Positions 1 through 10,538 of a stretch of DNA of 64,000 nucleotides are shown here, piece after piece. Made by a program: the position numbers and the translations under genes. This DNA comes from Chionoecetes opilio. Its lineage: Eukaryota > Arthropoda > Malacostraca > Decapoda > Majidae. Numbering within the stretch: the first letter of the stretch is position 1; the number at the start of each line of letters is the position of its first letter. A model generated the notes under the pieces. That model saw nothing but the letters and a program-made list of their open reading frames with translations, made no database searches and was not told the origin of the DNA. The stretch lies in contig JACEEZ010022532.1 in NCBI GenBank assembly GCA_016584305.1, positions 175,001-239,000 of the forward strand, written 5' to 3'.

Positions 1-1014
1 CTCCGGGCGGACTTTTTGCCTAGCTCCTGCGGAGGGTTATTGGTGGGCCTTCGCCAAACACAGACTCTCCAGATAGTCTTCTAACTTTCCTGAAATCATG
101 GATGTAGAAATGTATGTATTAACGCCAACCCATTCACATCACCCCCAACCCATTCACATCACCCCCAACCCATTCACATCACCCCCAACCCATTCACTCA
201 CCCATTACCCTTCACCCCCACCCATTCACTCACCCATTACCCATCACCCCCCACCCATTCACTCACCCATTACCCATCACCACACACCCATTCACTCACC
301 CATTACCCATCACCCCCCACCTATTCCCTCACCCATTACCCATCACCCCCACCCATTCACTCACCCATTACCCATCACCCTCCACCCATTCACTCACCCA
401 TTACCCATCACCCCCTACCTATTCCCTCACCCATCACCCATCACCCCCACCCATTCACTCACTCATTACCCATCACCCTCCACCCATGCACTCACCCATT
501 ACCCATCAACACACACCCATTCCCTCACCCGTTACCCATCACCCCCCACCTATTCCTTCACCCATCACCCATCACCCCCACCCATTCACGCACCCATTAC
601 CCATCAACACACACCCATTCACTCACCCATTACCCATCACCCTCCACCCATTCACTCACCCATTACTCATCAACACGCACCCATTCACTCACCCATTACC
701 CATCACCTCCCGCCTATTCCCTCACCCATCACCCCCAACCCATCATCCCCCACCCATTCACTCACCCATCACCCCACACCCATTACCCATCACCCCACCA
801 ATTCACTCACCCATTACCCATCACCCTACATCAAGGTTTCCTTAATTCTCGCAACCCACTTTTTTTTCACAATTCTCGCTAATAGGCTACTAAAAAAAAA
901 GAGAAAAAAAGTGATCGGATCATCTCATAAGTGTGCTTAAAACCTTCCCCTGGTCAAGCCGGTTCCAAAACTGTGCCATATAAGGGGATTCCGCCAAGGG
1001 GGGCGGAACCTATA

Positions 1015-1070
<56 letters not shown>

Positions 1071-1092
1071 CTTTCGCTTATATTATTATTAT

Positions 1093-1095
<3 letters not shown>
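1..1095 (-). mobile_element. Non-autonomous Helitron-like element, copy 1 (3' end cut by window edge)
   Basis: Read on the minus strand, the element starts with TCTATAATAATAATATAAGC just inside an A/T junction at 1095/1096 and runs to the GC-rich head at 1-60. That head matches the hairpin-bearing head of copy 2 at 7495-7615. A TC-type 5' end, a CTAG-type 3' end after a short GC hairpin (visible in copy 2), insertion between A and T, and no target duplication are Helitron hallmarks. The body is mostly a minisatellite plus a CA tract at 1016-1072. No Rep/helicase ORF is present, so it must be mobilised in trans. The long ORF across it is low-complexity His/Pro/Thr translation of the repeat, not a gene. 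Confidence 0.6.
118..825. repeat. Minisatellite, units of about 30 bp, in Helitron copy 1
   Basis: Degenerate tandem array built from the modules CCCATTCACTCA, CCCATTACCCATCA and CCCC, with higher-order variation: some units carry CACACA and some TATTCCCTCA. The same array, shorter, lies at 7650-7965 in Helitron copy 2. The motif is strongly strand-asymmetric (C and A on the plus strand). Confidence 0.9.
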
Positions 1096-1096
<1 letters not shown>

Positions 1097-1143
<47 letters not shown>

Positions 1144-2030
1144 CATCACAGGGAACTGGCCAAGGGCACAACAAAAATGGGTAACACAAAGCCCGCTTAG
1201 TTGCCAGTCCCTATAAAGTAGACAGTAAGAGAATAAAATAAAAACAAAAGGGTAGGCCAATTTAGTTCGGGAGGTGTCTTGTTACTCTTTTTTTGAAAAG
1301 ATTTAAGTCAAAGGAAAGTGGAAAAATAAAAACAGGAAGAGAGTTCCAGAGTTTACCAGTGAAAGGGATGAAAGAGTAAAGATACTGATTAACTCTTGCA
1401 ATAGGAAGATGGACAGAATAGGGATGGGAATGAGTAGAAAGTCTTGTGCAGCGAGGCCGCGGGAGTGGGGGAGGCATGCAGTTAGCAAGTTCAGAAGAGC
1501 AGTGAGCATGAAAATAACGGTAGAAGAGAGCAAGAGAAGCAACATTGCGGCGGTGATTTAAAGATTGAAGACAGTCAGTCAGAGGAGAGGAGTTGATGAG
1601 ACGAAAAGCTTTTGACTCAACCCTGTTTAGGAGAGCTGTATGAGTGGATCCTCCCCAAACATGTGAGACATACTCCATACATGAGCCGGATAAGGCCCCT
1701 GTAGAGAGCAAGCAATTGGGAGGGAGAAAAAAAAGGACGCAGACGCCACAGCACACCTAACTTCTTAGAAGCTGTTTTAGCAAGAGATGAGATGTGAGAT
1801 TTCCAGTTCAGATTTTTAGTAAAGGATAGTCCTAGAATGTTCATTGTAGAAGAAGGAGACAGTTGAGTGTCATTGAAGAAGAGGGGATAGTTATCTGGTA
1901 GGTTTTGTCGAGTAGATAGGTGAAGAAATTGGGTTTTTGAGGCATTGAACAAAACAAGGTTTGCTTTGCCCCAATCAAAAATAATAGAAAGATCAGAAGT
2001 TAGGCGCTCGGTGGCATCTCTCCGTGAATC
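1097..2030 (-). mobile_element. 5'-truncated jockey-like LINE, RT C-terminal half with poly(A) tail
   Basis: On the minus strand two overlapping frames encode the end of a non-LTR reverse transcriptase. The upstream frame (from about 2026) has the thumb/connection motifs FDWGKANLVLFNASKTQ, NILGLSFT and KKLGVLWRLRPFFSP. After a frameshift between about 1620 and 1690 it continues with CMEYVSHVWGG, HRRNVASLALFYRYFH and LWNSLP, ending near 1262. The plus-strand T run at 1097-1140 is the poly(A) tail, abutting Helitron copy 1. Endonuclease and RT palm are missing, so this is a classic 5'-truncated dead-on-arrival copy. I know this family as extremely common in decapod genomes. Confidence 0.8.
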
Positions 2031-2112
2031 ACTTATATACACATACATGCATGCATGTAGTAGTACATACATACATACAGTCATAATGAGATATCTGATT
2101 TCCCTCCCCTAG

Positions 2113-2322
2113 CAGGATGGGGTCGAGGCCATGGAGGAGGATGCCTCATTGCCCCCGCCTGGCAGTGTGGGTGTGGCAGGTGAGGGAGGCCACCAGGTGC
2201 CCCCGGCCATAATGAGCCTCGCCAAACAGCTGCTACAGATACAGGCGCCTGTTGGGCCCCATCTATGTGACTTTGTAGAGGGCGCCCTCGAGGGTGCCGT
2301 GTTGCGGCCTACACTGAAACAA
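2113..2322 (+). CDS. Exon of a putative MFS sugar transporter (N-terminal cytoplasmic part)
   Basis: The stretch begins after a polypyrimidine tract and AG at 2111-2112 and ends at a strong donor (AA|GTAAGT at 2323). It is open throughout; the first ATG in frame is at 2131. It encodes a hydrophilic leader of about 64-70 residues ending in LEGAVLRPTLKQ, consistent with the cytosolic N-terminus before helix 1. The end is phase 0 and the next exon (2483) also starts at phase 0, so they join in frame. High GC and regular codon use contrast with the flanking AT-rich transposon DNA. On its own this exon carries no family signature; the call rests on the downstream exons. Confidence 0.55.
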
Positions 2323-2482
2323 GTAAGTACATACCGATAAGTGGCATATATCTGTAACCAAAGGCAGGTAGTAGTTCCAAAACGTAATGCTGGTGTTTAC
2401 AGGTAAGCAGGTAATAGTGGTCTGTATAGGTAACACAGCCAACTATAGTTCCTTCAACCAACAAAAGGCAATCAACCTACAG

Positions 2483-2633
2483 GTAATGATGATCCTGGTG
2501 GCATCCTTGGCCTACCTGCAATATGGGATCACCATCGCCTGGCCCAACGCCCCCGCTGCCCACCTCCCCCACGACAACTCCACCCTCTTCAACTATCACC
2601 TCCACATCACCCCCACAGGAATGGATTTGGTGG
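2483..2633 (+). CDS. Exon of a putative MFS sugar transporter (first transmembrane helix)
   Basis: It is preceded by AACCTACAG and followed by the donor G|GTGAGT at 2634 (alternative donor GTGGGT at 2630). It encodes VMMILVASLAYLQYGITIAW followed by PNAPAAHLP. This is the typical first helix and following Trp-Pro of SLC2/trehalose-type transporters of the plasma membrane, then a short extracellular loop with a possible N-glycosylation site (NST). Ending in phase 1 lets it splice in frame to the exon at 3154. Family assignment (facilitated sugar or trehalose transporter-like) is from pattern recognition; substrate is unknown. Confidence 0.6.
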
Positions 2634-3153
2634 GTGAGTCCTTGCGCCACGATGCACTGCTCCTCTTAACTTGGTGGACTGCTTTGCAAACCTCCAATCC
2701 AAGTCCTTCTTCCACGGGCTTGTGTTAATCATGACTATTAATGTAGCCAAGGCTATTTAGCCATCAATTAGACAAGGACACACTACACCTTCCACAGAAT
2801 CATGTCTTTTTCCTTAATTCAGGGAAAGGTTGGTGGTCGGTTTTTCATTCATCTTGTTCATCACCTGTAAAAATCAGCACAAGGCACATTTTCACACTTT
2901 GCACTTGCCACACTTTCATGTATGGAGGTGAGGTCACATCACCTTAATTGACTATGGAGATAATAATGATGCCTCACACCTGAATACAAGCCAAAGAGAC
3001 TCTCCTTGCTTAACTTCTACAGGCAACTTCACCACACCTGCCGTACATTCAGTTTATCCACAAACAATGCCGCATAATTCACTCGCATAGGTTAGTTAGA
3101 AGAATGCTTACATCTGCAGGAAAGATCACATCCTGCACCTTGATTTCCGCCAG

Positions 3154-3315
3154 GCAGCCTGCAGTTCTTTGGCGCCGTGGTGGGGATACTCCCAACCGCA
3201 TTTTTGTTGGACTGGCTGGGTCGACGCCTTGCCAAAGGCAGTTCTTGTCGCCATGCGCCCTTGGCTGGCTCCTCATTACCTTTGCTAACAACAACCTCAT
3301 GATCTTTGCCGGCAG
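3154..3315 (+). pseudogene. Exon of a putative MFS sugar transporter, helices 2-3, with two frame breaks
   Basis: The acceptor is CCAG at 3150-3153 and the donor CAG|GTGGGA at 3316. The first part reads FFGAVVGILPTAFLLDWLGR, then RLAK: helix 2 plus the loop with the MFS D-x-x-GRR signature. The next helix is split over two further frames: A-V-L-V-A-M in the second, then LGWLLITFANNNLMIFAGR in the third. The frame changes fall near 3235 and 3253. Each segment is well conserved, so the breaks are either sequencing indels or recent inactivation. Splice phase is compatible with the exon at 2483. Confidence 0.6.
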
Positions 3316-3519
3316 GTGGGAAACTGTTGGTGTTGCATGGTCATAGAAAGAAGTATGATTTAGGTACTTGCAGTTATAATAATAAGGGAGAAGAGAAGTA
3401 AAGGAGGTTGTACCATTCTGATGTCTGTTTGAGTGTGGAATAATTTGTGTGACTGAGTGTGGTTGGCAAGGCACAACAGTGTGGGTGAAATGTGAAATTG
3501 GAAAAGCCAAATTTGCTTG

Positions 3520-5150
3520 GTGTGTATTTACCTGGTTGTATTTACCTATAGTTGTGTTTTACAGGGCCTGAGCTACACTCGTGTGGTCCCGTCTCCGTAT
3601 CTACATTTATGTAGTCATTCTTTCAACTGGTGCACATTATTTGCCGATATCACCGCCTCATTTAGTCCATTCCAAACTTCTACATTTCCATGAGGGAAGC
3701 TGTACTTCTTTTTGTTGTTCAGGCATCTCCCTTTTCCAATTTGTTGTGTATATCCTCTTGTGTATCGACCTTCTCTTTGTTTCAGCAGTCAATCATTGTC
3801 TGCTTCTTCCTTCTTAAATATGAGTTCAAAAGTTGTTATTAAGTCTCCTCTTTCTCTTCTCTGCTCAAGTGTTGGTAACTTTATTTCCTTCAACCTTTCC
3901 TCATAAGAAAGTTCTTCTAGCTCTAGTACCATCTTTGTTATCATTCTCTGTATCCCCTCCAACTTTTTCAGATGCTTCTTTTTATAGGGAGACCATACAA
4001 TGGCAGCATATTCCATTTTTGGTCAAATTATTGTAGTAATTATCTTTCTCATCATATGTGTGTCCATGTAATGAAATGCCACTTTTATATTCTTCAACAT
4101 CCTGTACGTATCTCCAAATATTATATTTATATGTTTTTCTGGTTGTAGGTTATTTTGCATTATCACTCCCAGGTTCTTTTCTTCATGAACCTGTGTAATT
4201 ACTTCATTTCCCATTTTATATGGCCATTTATATATCTTTTCGCTCTTTCCAATTTCCATCACATGACACTTATTCACATTATATTTCATTTCCCATCTTT
4301 TGCTCCATTCGTAGATCTTGTTCGGGTCATTTTGTAGTGTTTCATAATCTTTATAGATTTTTATTTCTCTTAATAGTTTTGCATCATCCGATAAAAAACT
4401 AATATAACCTTTTATTTCATCAGTCATGTCATTGACATAAATCATGAACATTATTGGTGCCAACACTGATCCTTGTGGTACCACACTAAATACCTTTCTC
4501 CATTCAGATTTTTCATCCTTTACTACTGTTGTCATTTATCTTCCTCTCAGATCTACTAATACTTTCAGAGCTATTCACGAGGTTTGGTTTCATTAGGTTA
4601 GGTTAGGCTAACTAACCTTCCATCCAAGTTTTGATCATCCCTTTGATTCCTCCTATATTTTCCAATTTCCAAAGTAGCCTGTCATGGGGAGCTATATCAA
4701 ATGCTTATTTAAGATCTAGATATACACAATTTACCCATCCATCTCTTTCTTGTGTTGTATCAATTACTCTTGAGTAAAAGCTTAATTAAGATGGTCACAC
4801 ATGATTTCCTTTCATGAAGACCTTCAGGTCTTCCATGTTAGTTTTCCAAAGGTCTCTTCTGCTCCTTTTGTACGATTCACCTTCCTCCTTTATGCCCTTT
4901 TCCGTCTCTATTTCTAAGATTACATGGTCACTTTTTCCGATGGGGCAACCATAATTTATCTCATTTGCTATACCTTTTGTTAACACTAGGTCAAGTCTTG
5001 CTAGTTCGCCATCTCCCCTATATCTTGTGTTTTCTGTCATTCATCGTGTTTTCCATTGTCAATTTCAACAATCTATCCCCCAGGCATTTTCATTTCCTCC
5101 TTCAAATGTCTCCCATTTTACTTCCTTGCAGTTAAAATCTCCGGATGCAG
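3520..5150 (-). mobile_element. CR1-like LINE, internally deleted (endonuclease end, RT, C-terminus)
   Basis: Reading leftward from about 5150: the end of an APE-type endonuclease (RYRGDGELARLDLVLTKG, then SDHVILEIETEKG), a gap where the EN-RT linker is missing (near 4795), and an RT start with stops (RDGWVNCVYLDLK, AFDIAPHDRLLWKLE). Then comes the palm with VPQGSVLAPIMFMIYVNDM and an active-site variant FLSDDAKLL where FADD is expected, and the C-terminal AIVWSPYKKKHLKKLEGIQR. The characteristic 3' end, read on the plus strand as TATTTACC...GGGCCTGAGCTACACTCGTG, is at 3520-3600. The altered active site, stops and deletion make it inactive. The copy at 55117-55530 holds the linker this one lacks. 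Confidence 0.85.
4593..4607 (+). repeat. Three TTAGG units
   Basis: TTAGGTTAGGTTAGG lies inside the LINE. TTAGG is the ancestral arthropod telomere unit; three units is near background, so this is only a weak taxonomic hint. Confidence 0.35.
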
Positions 5151-5317
5151 GTCATTTGGTACTGTAGCGATTGGTACTGAGGTCACGTGGTCCTTAGTTC
5201 ACTTCGGCCACGGGCCATATGGGACGCATGCTAAAAAGGCCTCAAGCCAACTCGTCCACGAGTCAATTCGGACCCAACTCGATATGGCCATAGAGTCAAA
5301 TAGGACCCAAACTGGAG
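5151..5317. other. Unassigned DNA between LINE and GA-rich array
   Basis: Non-repetitive moderate-GC sequence. I recognise no coding or repeat signature. Confidence 0.3.
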
Positions 5318-5614
5318 AGAGCGAGAGCGAGAGCGAGAGCGAGAGCGAGCGCGCGAGAGCGAGCGCGCGAGAGCGCGAGAGAGCGCGAGAGAGCGCGAGA
5401 GAGCGAGAGAGCGAGAGAGAGCGAGAGAAAGCGAGAGAGAGCGAGAGAGAGCCAGAGAGCGAGAGAGAGCAAGAGAGAGCCAGAGAGAGCAAGAGAGAGC
5501 AAGAGAGAGCAAGAGAGAGCAAGAGAGAGCAAGAGAGAGCAAGAGAGAGCAAGAGAGAGCAAGAGAGAGCAAGAGAGAGCATGAGAGAGCAAGAGAGAGA
5601 AAGAGAGAGAGAAA
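5318..5614. repeat. (GAGAGC)n / (GAGAGCAA)n satellite-like microsatellite
   Basis: Imperfect GAGAGC units drift from GCGC-containing at the left to AAGAGAGAGC units at the right. Every frame is open because no stop triplet occurs in the unit, giving artefactual Arg/Glu/Ser or Leu/Ser ORFs on both strands. Confidence 0.9.
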
Positions 5615-5639
5615 GCGGCTTCCTTGACCCCGAAAACAT

Positions 5640-6890
5640 GGGAATAGACACCAAGATTGTGTCTCTAGCACCAATATCAAAGAAGTTATGCCATATTCTG
5701 TATATGCGATTTATGCGATTGGCGGCCATTTTGTTTTTGGCCCATACAAAAAATTACTCAAGGGTGCCGAAGTGGCACCCGGCTGATTTTGGCTCAGGAC
5801 ATGCCAGACTACCACAATCAACCATAAAAGTTCATACATACCACAAAACACGCTTAGGTGTAAAACACCTGTTTGACAACTGGACTAATAGACCAAATAG
5901 AAATAATAAAAAACCTGCATACCTTTATCAGGGCACTCCTAGAAGGCCTTGCCTTTGTACAAACTCTTCCACACTAACACAGGGGTGGTTTGAGAAGCGC
6001 GTTTTTTCCCCCAGAGTTTCCCCAGTAGGCCTATTCTCGTTGTCTCGTAGGCCTACTCTCTTGTTGTTGCTGTATCATACAGCAACCACAACCATTTTTT
6101 TCAGATAAAATAACTAGATAACTGAAAAAAATTACGGTAAACTATATTTGTATTAGATGATATGGCAACACTCCCTGACGTCTGAGCCCTTTAAACGCGC
6201 GTAGGGCATTTAAAATACGCGCTAAAGTTGGGTGGTGTTTCAGCTGGCTGAAGATGCCAGAACATAATTTTCGTATTTTTTGATTAAATTCCGCATCTGA
6301 ATACGTACCCCTCCCCTTAAGGGACTACTGTAGTGACTCATCACAACAGATGCACTCTATATTATTCATAAGATAAAAATTCATCATCTCTGTATATCGA
6401 TAATGCTTTTATTACTACAATATTTTTCAAGTCCCTATCGAATCACTGACAAAAATTTGTTTGATCACGACAAATTTAATCAATACCAGTTCCTTGCTGC
6501 TCGACACATCATTATACATTTGATAATATGTTGCAAATATTCCAAAAAAATTCTCAAAACTATGTACCATGGCACAGAGTCACGCTTTACGCACAGAGCC
6601 TCATCACATACTCGGCAGTGACGACACGTATTGACACTGCTGCTGTTGTTGGCTCGCATGTTCAAAAACATAACACTTCCAAAAACTTTTTGATAAGACA
6701 AATAAAGGTACTCGTTTCATCTGTAAAGGAATAAAGTTTTTGTAACCCGTCATTATGACATGAACCTGAGATTAACCATAAATTGGTTAAATATTTACTT
6801 TGCAAGCCAACTTAAAGGGTCTCCCAGTATTCTCATTTACACTGATGCACCGAGTTTTGCGCCCAATCAGGACCGTTGTTATCGGCGCCA
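5640..6890. other. Anonymous DNA
   Basis: AT-rich, with only short unconvincing ORFs. A small palindrome (CAGCTGGCTGAAGATGCCAG) occurs near 6240 and a GC-rich patch with GCGCG motifs near 6195-6225. No transposon ends or exons are recognised. Confidence 0.3.
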
Positions 6891-6905
6891 GACTCAAATC
6901 CTCGA

Positions 6906-7465
<560 letters not shown>

Positions 7466-7649
7466 ATTTATGTATTATGATATACTAGCCGCAAAGCCGC
7501 CCTCCGGGCGGACTTTTTGGCTAGCTCCTGCGGAGGGCTATTGGTGGGCCTTCGGCCCACCACCTGTGTTTGGTGGGCCAAAGGCCCACCAAACACAGAC
7601 GCTCCATATAGCCCCTTCTAGCTTTCCTGAAATCATGATTGTATGTAAT

Positions 7650-7965
7650 AACGCCAACCCATTCACATCACCCCAAACCCATTCACTCACCCATTACCCA
7701 TCATCCCCCACCCATTCACTCACCCATTACCCATCACCCCCCACCCATTCATTCACCCATTACCCATCACCCCCCACCCATTCACTCACCCATTACCCAT
7801 CACCACACACTCATTCACTCACCCATTTCCCATCACCCCCCATCTATTCCCTCACCCATCACCCATCACCCCTCACCCATTCACTCACCCATCACCCCAC
7901 ACCCATTACCCATCACCCAACCCATTCACTCACCCATTACCCATCACCCTACATCAAGGTTTCCT
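7650..7965. repeat. Minisatellite, units of about 30 bp, in Helitron copy 2
   Basis: Same CCCATTCACTCACCCATTAC-type unit as at 118-825, about half as long. Length difference between the copies shows array turnover after or during spread. Confidence 0.9.
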
Positions 7966-7971
7966 CAATTC

Positions 7972-8849
7972 CAATGATCTGAAACTCGAGAAATGCCAGT
8001 GGTCGCTGGCAGTTTTAACTCAAAGGTTGGTCTACTGTGTTTTGGCTCCGCGACTAATATTTTTCATAAACTAATTTCGCGATAAACATTGATGCACCGC
8101 ATCTGCATACCAAAAAATATAGTTCTTCTGTTGTTCTACTAATTATAAGGATGACATGCATTACGATGGAACGTTCTATAATAGCAATTTAATGCAAATT
8201 ACTCGCCTCGAGTAGCAAAGCTTAATATATTTTATACATGTATATTGTAGCATGTAAAATTTGGGCGATGTTCACACTGTTTTCTAAGACAGTACTGCTG
8301 CGTCCGGCAAACGCTTGTCAAAATACAATAAGCAATGCCTTGGAAAAACGAAGAATAAAGAATGCCGAAATCGGCTTGTTGCTGCGACAATGTAGGTTAT
8401 AATTGTGGAGGCGACACGCCGCGGCGGGGAGTGGTGGGGGAGGAGATTGTGGCGGGGAGATTGAATCAAAACATTGCCACTTCACGCGTCGACTCATTGC
8501 ACTTCCAGGCCTTCTATCTGATTGATACACAATAATAACAGGAAAATATGACTGCCTAGGTATAGATAACTTCTAAACATACGTTATTGACTATATAATA
8601 TCATAGAGTAGCATTTACCTCGCCTCCTCAACTATAACCTCCTTGGTTATTTGGTTATATACAATGTTTTACAGAATCGGGCTTCTATACAATATACATA
8701 TAGAAGAAAATCGTTCTTAATATTATACTTTTGTGTTTTAAGTGCAGTGGAATAAGCCCATATTTTGTTTTCCAGTAGACCTACTTATTATCAATAAAGT
8801 GAGTTAAAACTGCCAGCGACCCCTGGCATTTTGGGTTCCAGTTCTCTCG
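7972..8849. mobile_element. Nested non-autonomous TIR element inside Helitron copy 2
   Basis: Flanked by AATTC at 7967-7971 and 8850-8854; the empty site is seen in copy 1 at 835-850. The arms are inverted: GCCAGTGGTCGCTGGCAGTT with flanking bases at 7991-8024 pairs with 8800-8832 with few mismatches, and looser pairing extends to the ends. No transposase ORF lies inside. A 5-bp AATTC duplication with about 35-bp TIRs does not let me name a superfamily with confidence. Confidence 0.7.
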
Positions 8850-9084
8850 AATTCTCGCAACCCACTTTTTTTCACAATTCTCGCTAATAGGCTGCTAAAA
8901 AAAAAAAAAAAAAAAATATCGGATCATCTCATAAGGGGGCTTAAAACCTTCCCCTGGTCGAGCTGGTTCCAAAACTGTGCCATATGAGGGGATTGAGGCA
9001 CTGGGGTCGGCACCTATCGCTGACAGACAGACAGACAGACAGACAGACACACACACACTTTCGCATATATTATTATAGATATTG

Positions 9085-9515
9085 ACCTTACGGTAAATAA
9101 GCTAATCGGGACCCAGACCTCCCATCCCTCACTTCCATTTATTGCACAGTACAATATAGCACTGTACTGTATTAATTATAGGGTACAGTACTGTAATGTA
9201 ACATTAAATAAATAATCAAAACATACTAAAATATTGCACAAAAAATAATATTAACTAAAGGGTACGTACACACATTAAACCGGGAACTGCGGGAGCAAAG
9301 ATTTTTTAGTGCCACCAGTGCGGGGATGTGAGTAAAACAGTGACCATTACAGAATTGGATGAAAATCACATCAACGTCAAGGTAGTACAAATCCGCATCC
9401 GGCAATATATCTATTTTTAACCAAAACGTATGGGGTTGTGGTGTGGTTGTGGTCGGGAGTTGAACTATCTGGCGCGAATGGCACCAAACCGCTGGCGAGA
9501 GACTACTGAGGTGGG
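9085..9515. other. Anonymous DNA with short GTAC/CAGTACTG palindromes
   Basis: AT-rich. Palindromic bits such as GTACAGTACTGTA near 9180-9195 occur. No coding signal. Confidence 0.3.
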
Positions 9516-9520
9516 ATCAG

Positions 9521-9748
9521 GGATACCAATCCTTGGGATTTTTCCCAAGATTTTGAGGGGATTATTCAAGTATTTATCCAGTAGTTTATCTCAAGGTAAG
9601 CATAGGTACCGTTGTACCGTACCTTGAGATAAACTACTGGAGAAATACTTGAATAATCCCTCCAAAAGTCCCAAGATAGACAAAAAATATCCCAACGCCA
9701 GGACCTAAATCCCAAGATCTTGGGTAAAATCCCAAGGAGTGGTATATC
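9521..9748. repeat. Foldback inverted repeat
   Basis: Left arm 9521-9598 and right arm 9620-9748 are inverted copies around a 21-bp loop. The innermost ~43 bp (TAGTTTATCTCAAGGTA side) pair almost perfectly. The right arm carries about 45 extra bases (9680-9725) not in the left. It would form a long hairpin; likely a decayed foldback/MITE. Confidence 0.8.
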
Positions 9749-9754
9749 TCTGCG

Positions 9755-10318
9755 TACAGCGTAGTTAGGCAGATGGGGGTGTGTGCTATCGAGGGCTGAC
9801 ATCAAGGCGTATATGTGACACAGTTTGTAGACTTCTACGAATGTTGGCGCGGTTTTTGTATGCATTTGAAAATTGCGCTTCCGGAAGGCTTGCCGCAGCC
9901 CACGGGTTAACATACACACTCTCACTCTATCCTACATAACACTCACCGAAACAACCACAGAGTGAAGAGCTTGATGGGCACGGCTACTGAGCCCCACCAC
10001 TGCCTCCAACACTCTCCTGCTCCTCCGACTTCTCCTCAGCCCTTTATCAATGTTCCCGCTACCACCTGGCCTACTTGGCTCACCACCAGCCACACTAGCA
10101 GCAACAGATGTAATTATCACGCCAAACTCAGGTAGAAACCGCGAGATTAGTACACACACGAGGCGCTTACATGCTCACAGATCACACACAAGGGCTCGTC
10201 ATTGTATACAAGTAAACAAACGCTCGGCACTGGCGTCACAGTTGCAAAAAACTTTACCACTCGCCCGCGAAACTTTGGGTTTAGGTGCTTGAAACTTGAA
10301 ATGGGGAATATTTGAAGG
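9755..10318. other. Anonymous DNA left of the Tigger element
   Basis: Moderate GC, several short ORFs with no recognisable motif. Confidence 0.3.
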
Positions 10319-10538
10319 TACAGTAAACCATTCATGCTCGCGGGTTTCAGACTCGCTGATTTGATCTCTCGCGGTTTTTCTACCCTTGAGATAAATAATA
10401 AATAATTAAATATAATTTAAAAATACGAAAAATAATGAGCTTGAATAGCGAAGAAGAGGGCCGTCCAAACACTAGCTTGTGTTTACGCGCTCTCGTCCGT
10501 ACAGTGCAGTGCTATTGATTTCGTAATATCTCGTCAAC

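Larger units (their letters stand above)
7495..9079 (-). mobile_element. Non-autonomous Helitron-like element, copy 2 (both ends present)
   Basis: Minus-strand 5' end is TCTATAATAATATATGCGAA (9079 leftward) after a host A; the 3' end is CTAG at 7498-7495 before a host T. Next to the 3' end are GC hairpins: CCGCCCTCCGGGCGG at 7499-7515, GGTGGGCCTTCGGCCCACC near 7543-7561, and a longer one around 7565-7600 (TGTGTTTGGTGGGCC and its complement). These are the subterminal hairpins expected of a Helitron terminator. Contents: a minisatellite, a nested TIR element at 7972-8849, then poly-A and CA/GACA tracts. The unnested parts align with copy 1 along their whole length. Confidence 0.65.

Noticed and set aside
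118..825. Possible CRISPR-like array
   Set aside because: Units are contiguous tandem repeats without unique spacers, and the genome is eukaryotic.
98..940. 280-codon ORF (His/Pro/Thr-rich)
   Set aside because: It is translation of a non-coding minisatellite; unit drift does not respect codons and other frames are equally open.
4593..4607. Interstitial telomere
   Set aside because: Three TTAGG units here and at 62360 are too short to be more than a hint.
5056..6108. 350-codon ORF with Arg/Glu/Ser repeats
   Set aside because: Open only because GAGAGC lacks stop triplets; flanks are LINE and anonymous DNA with no gene-like features.
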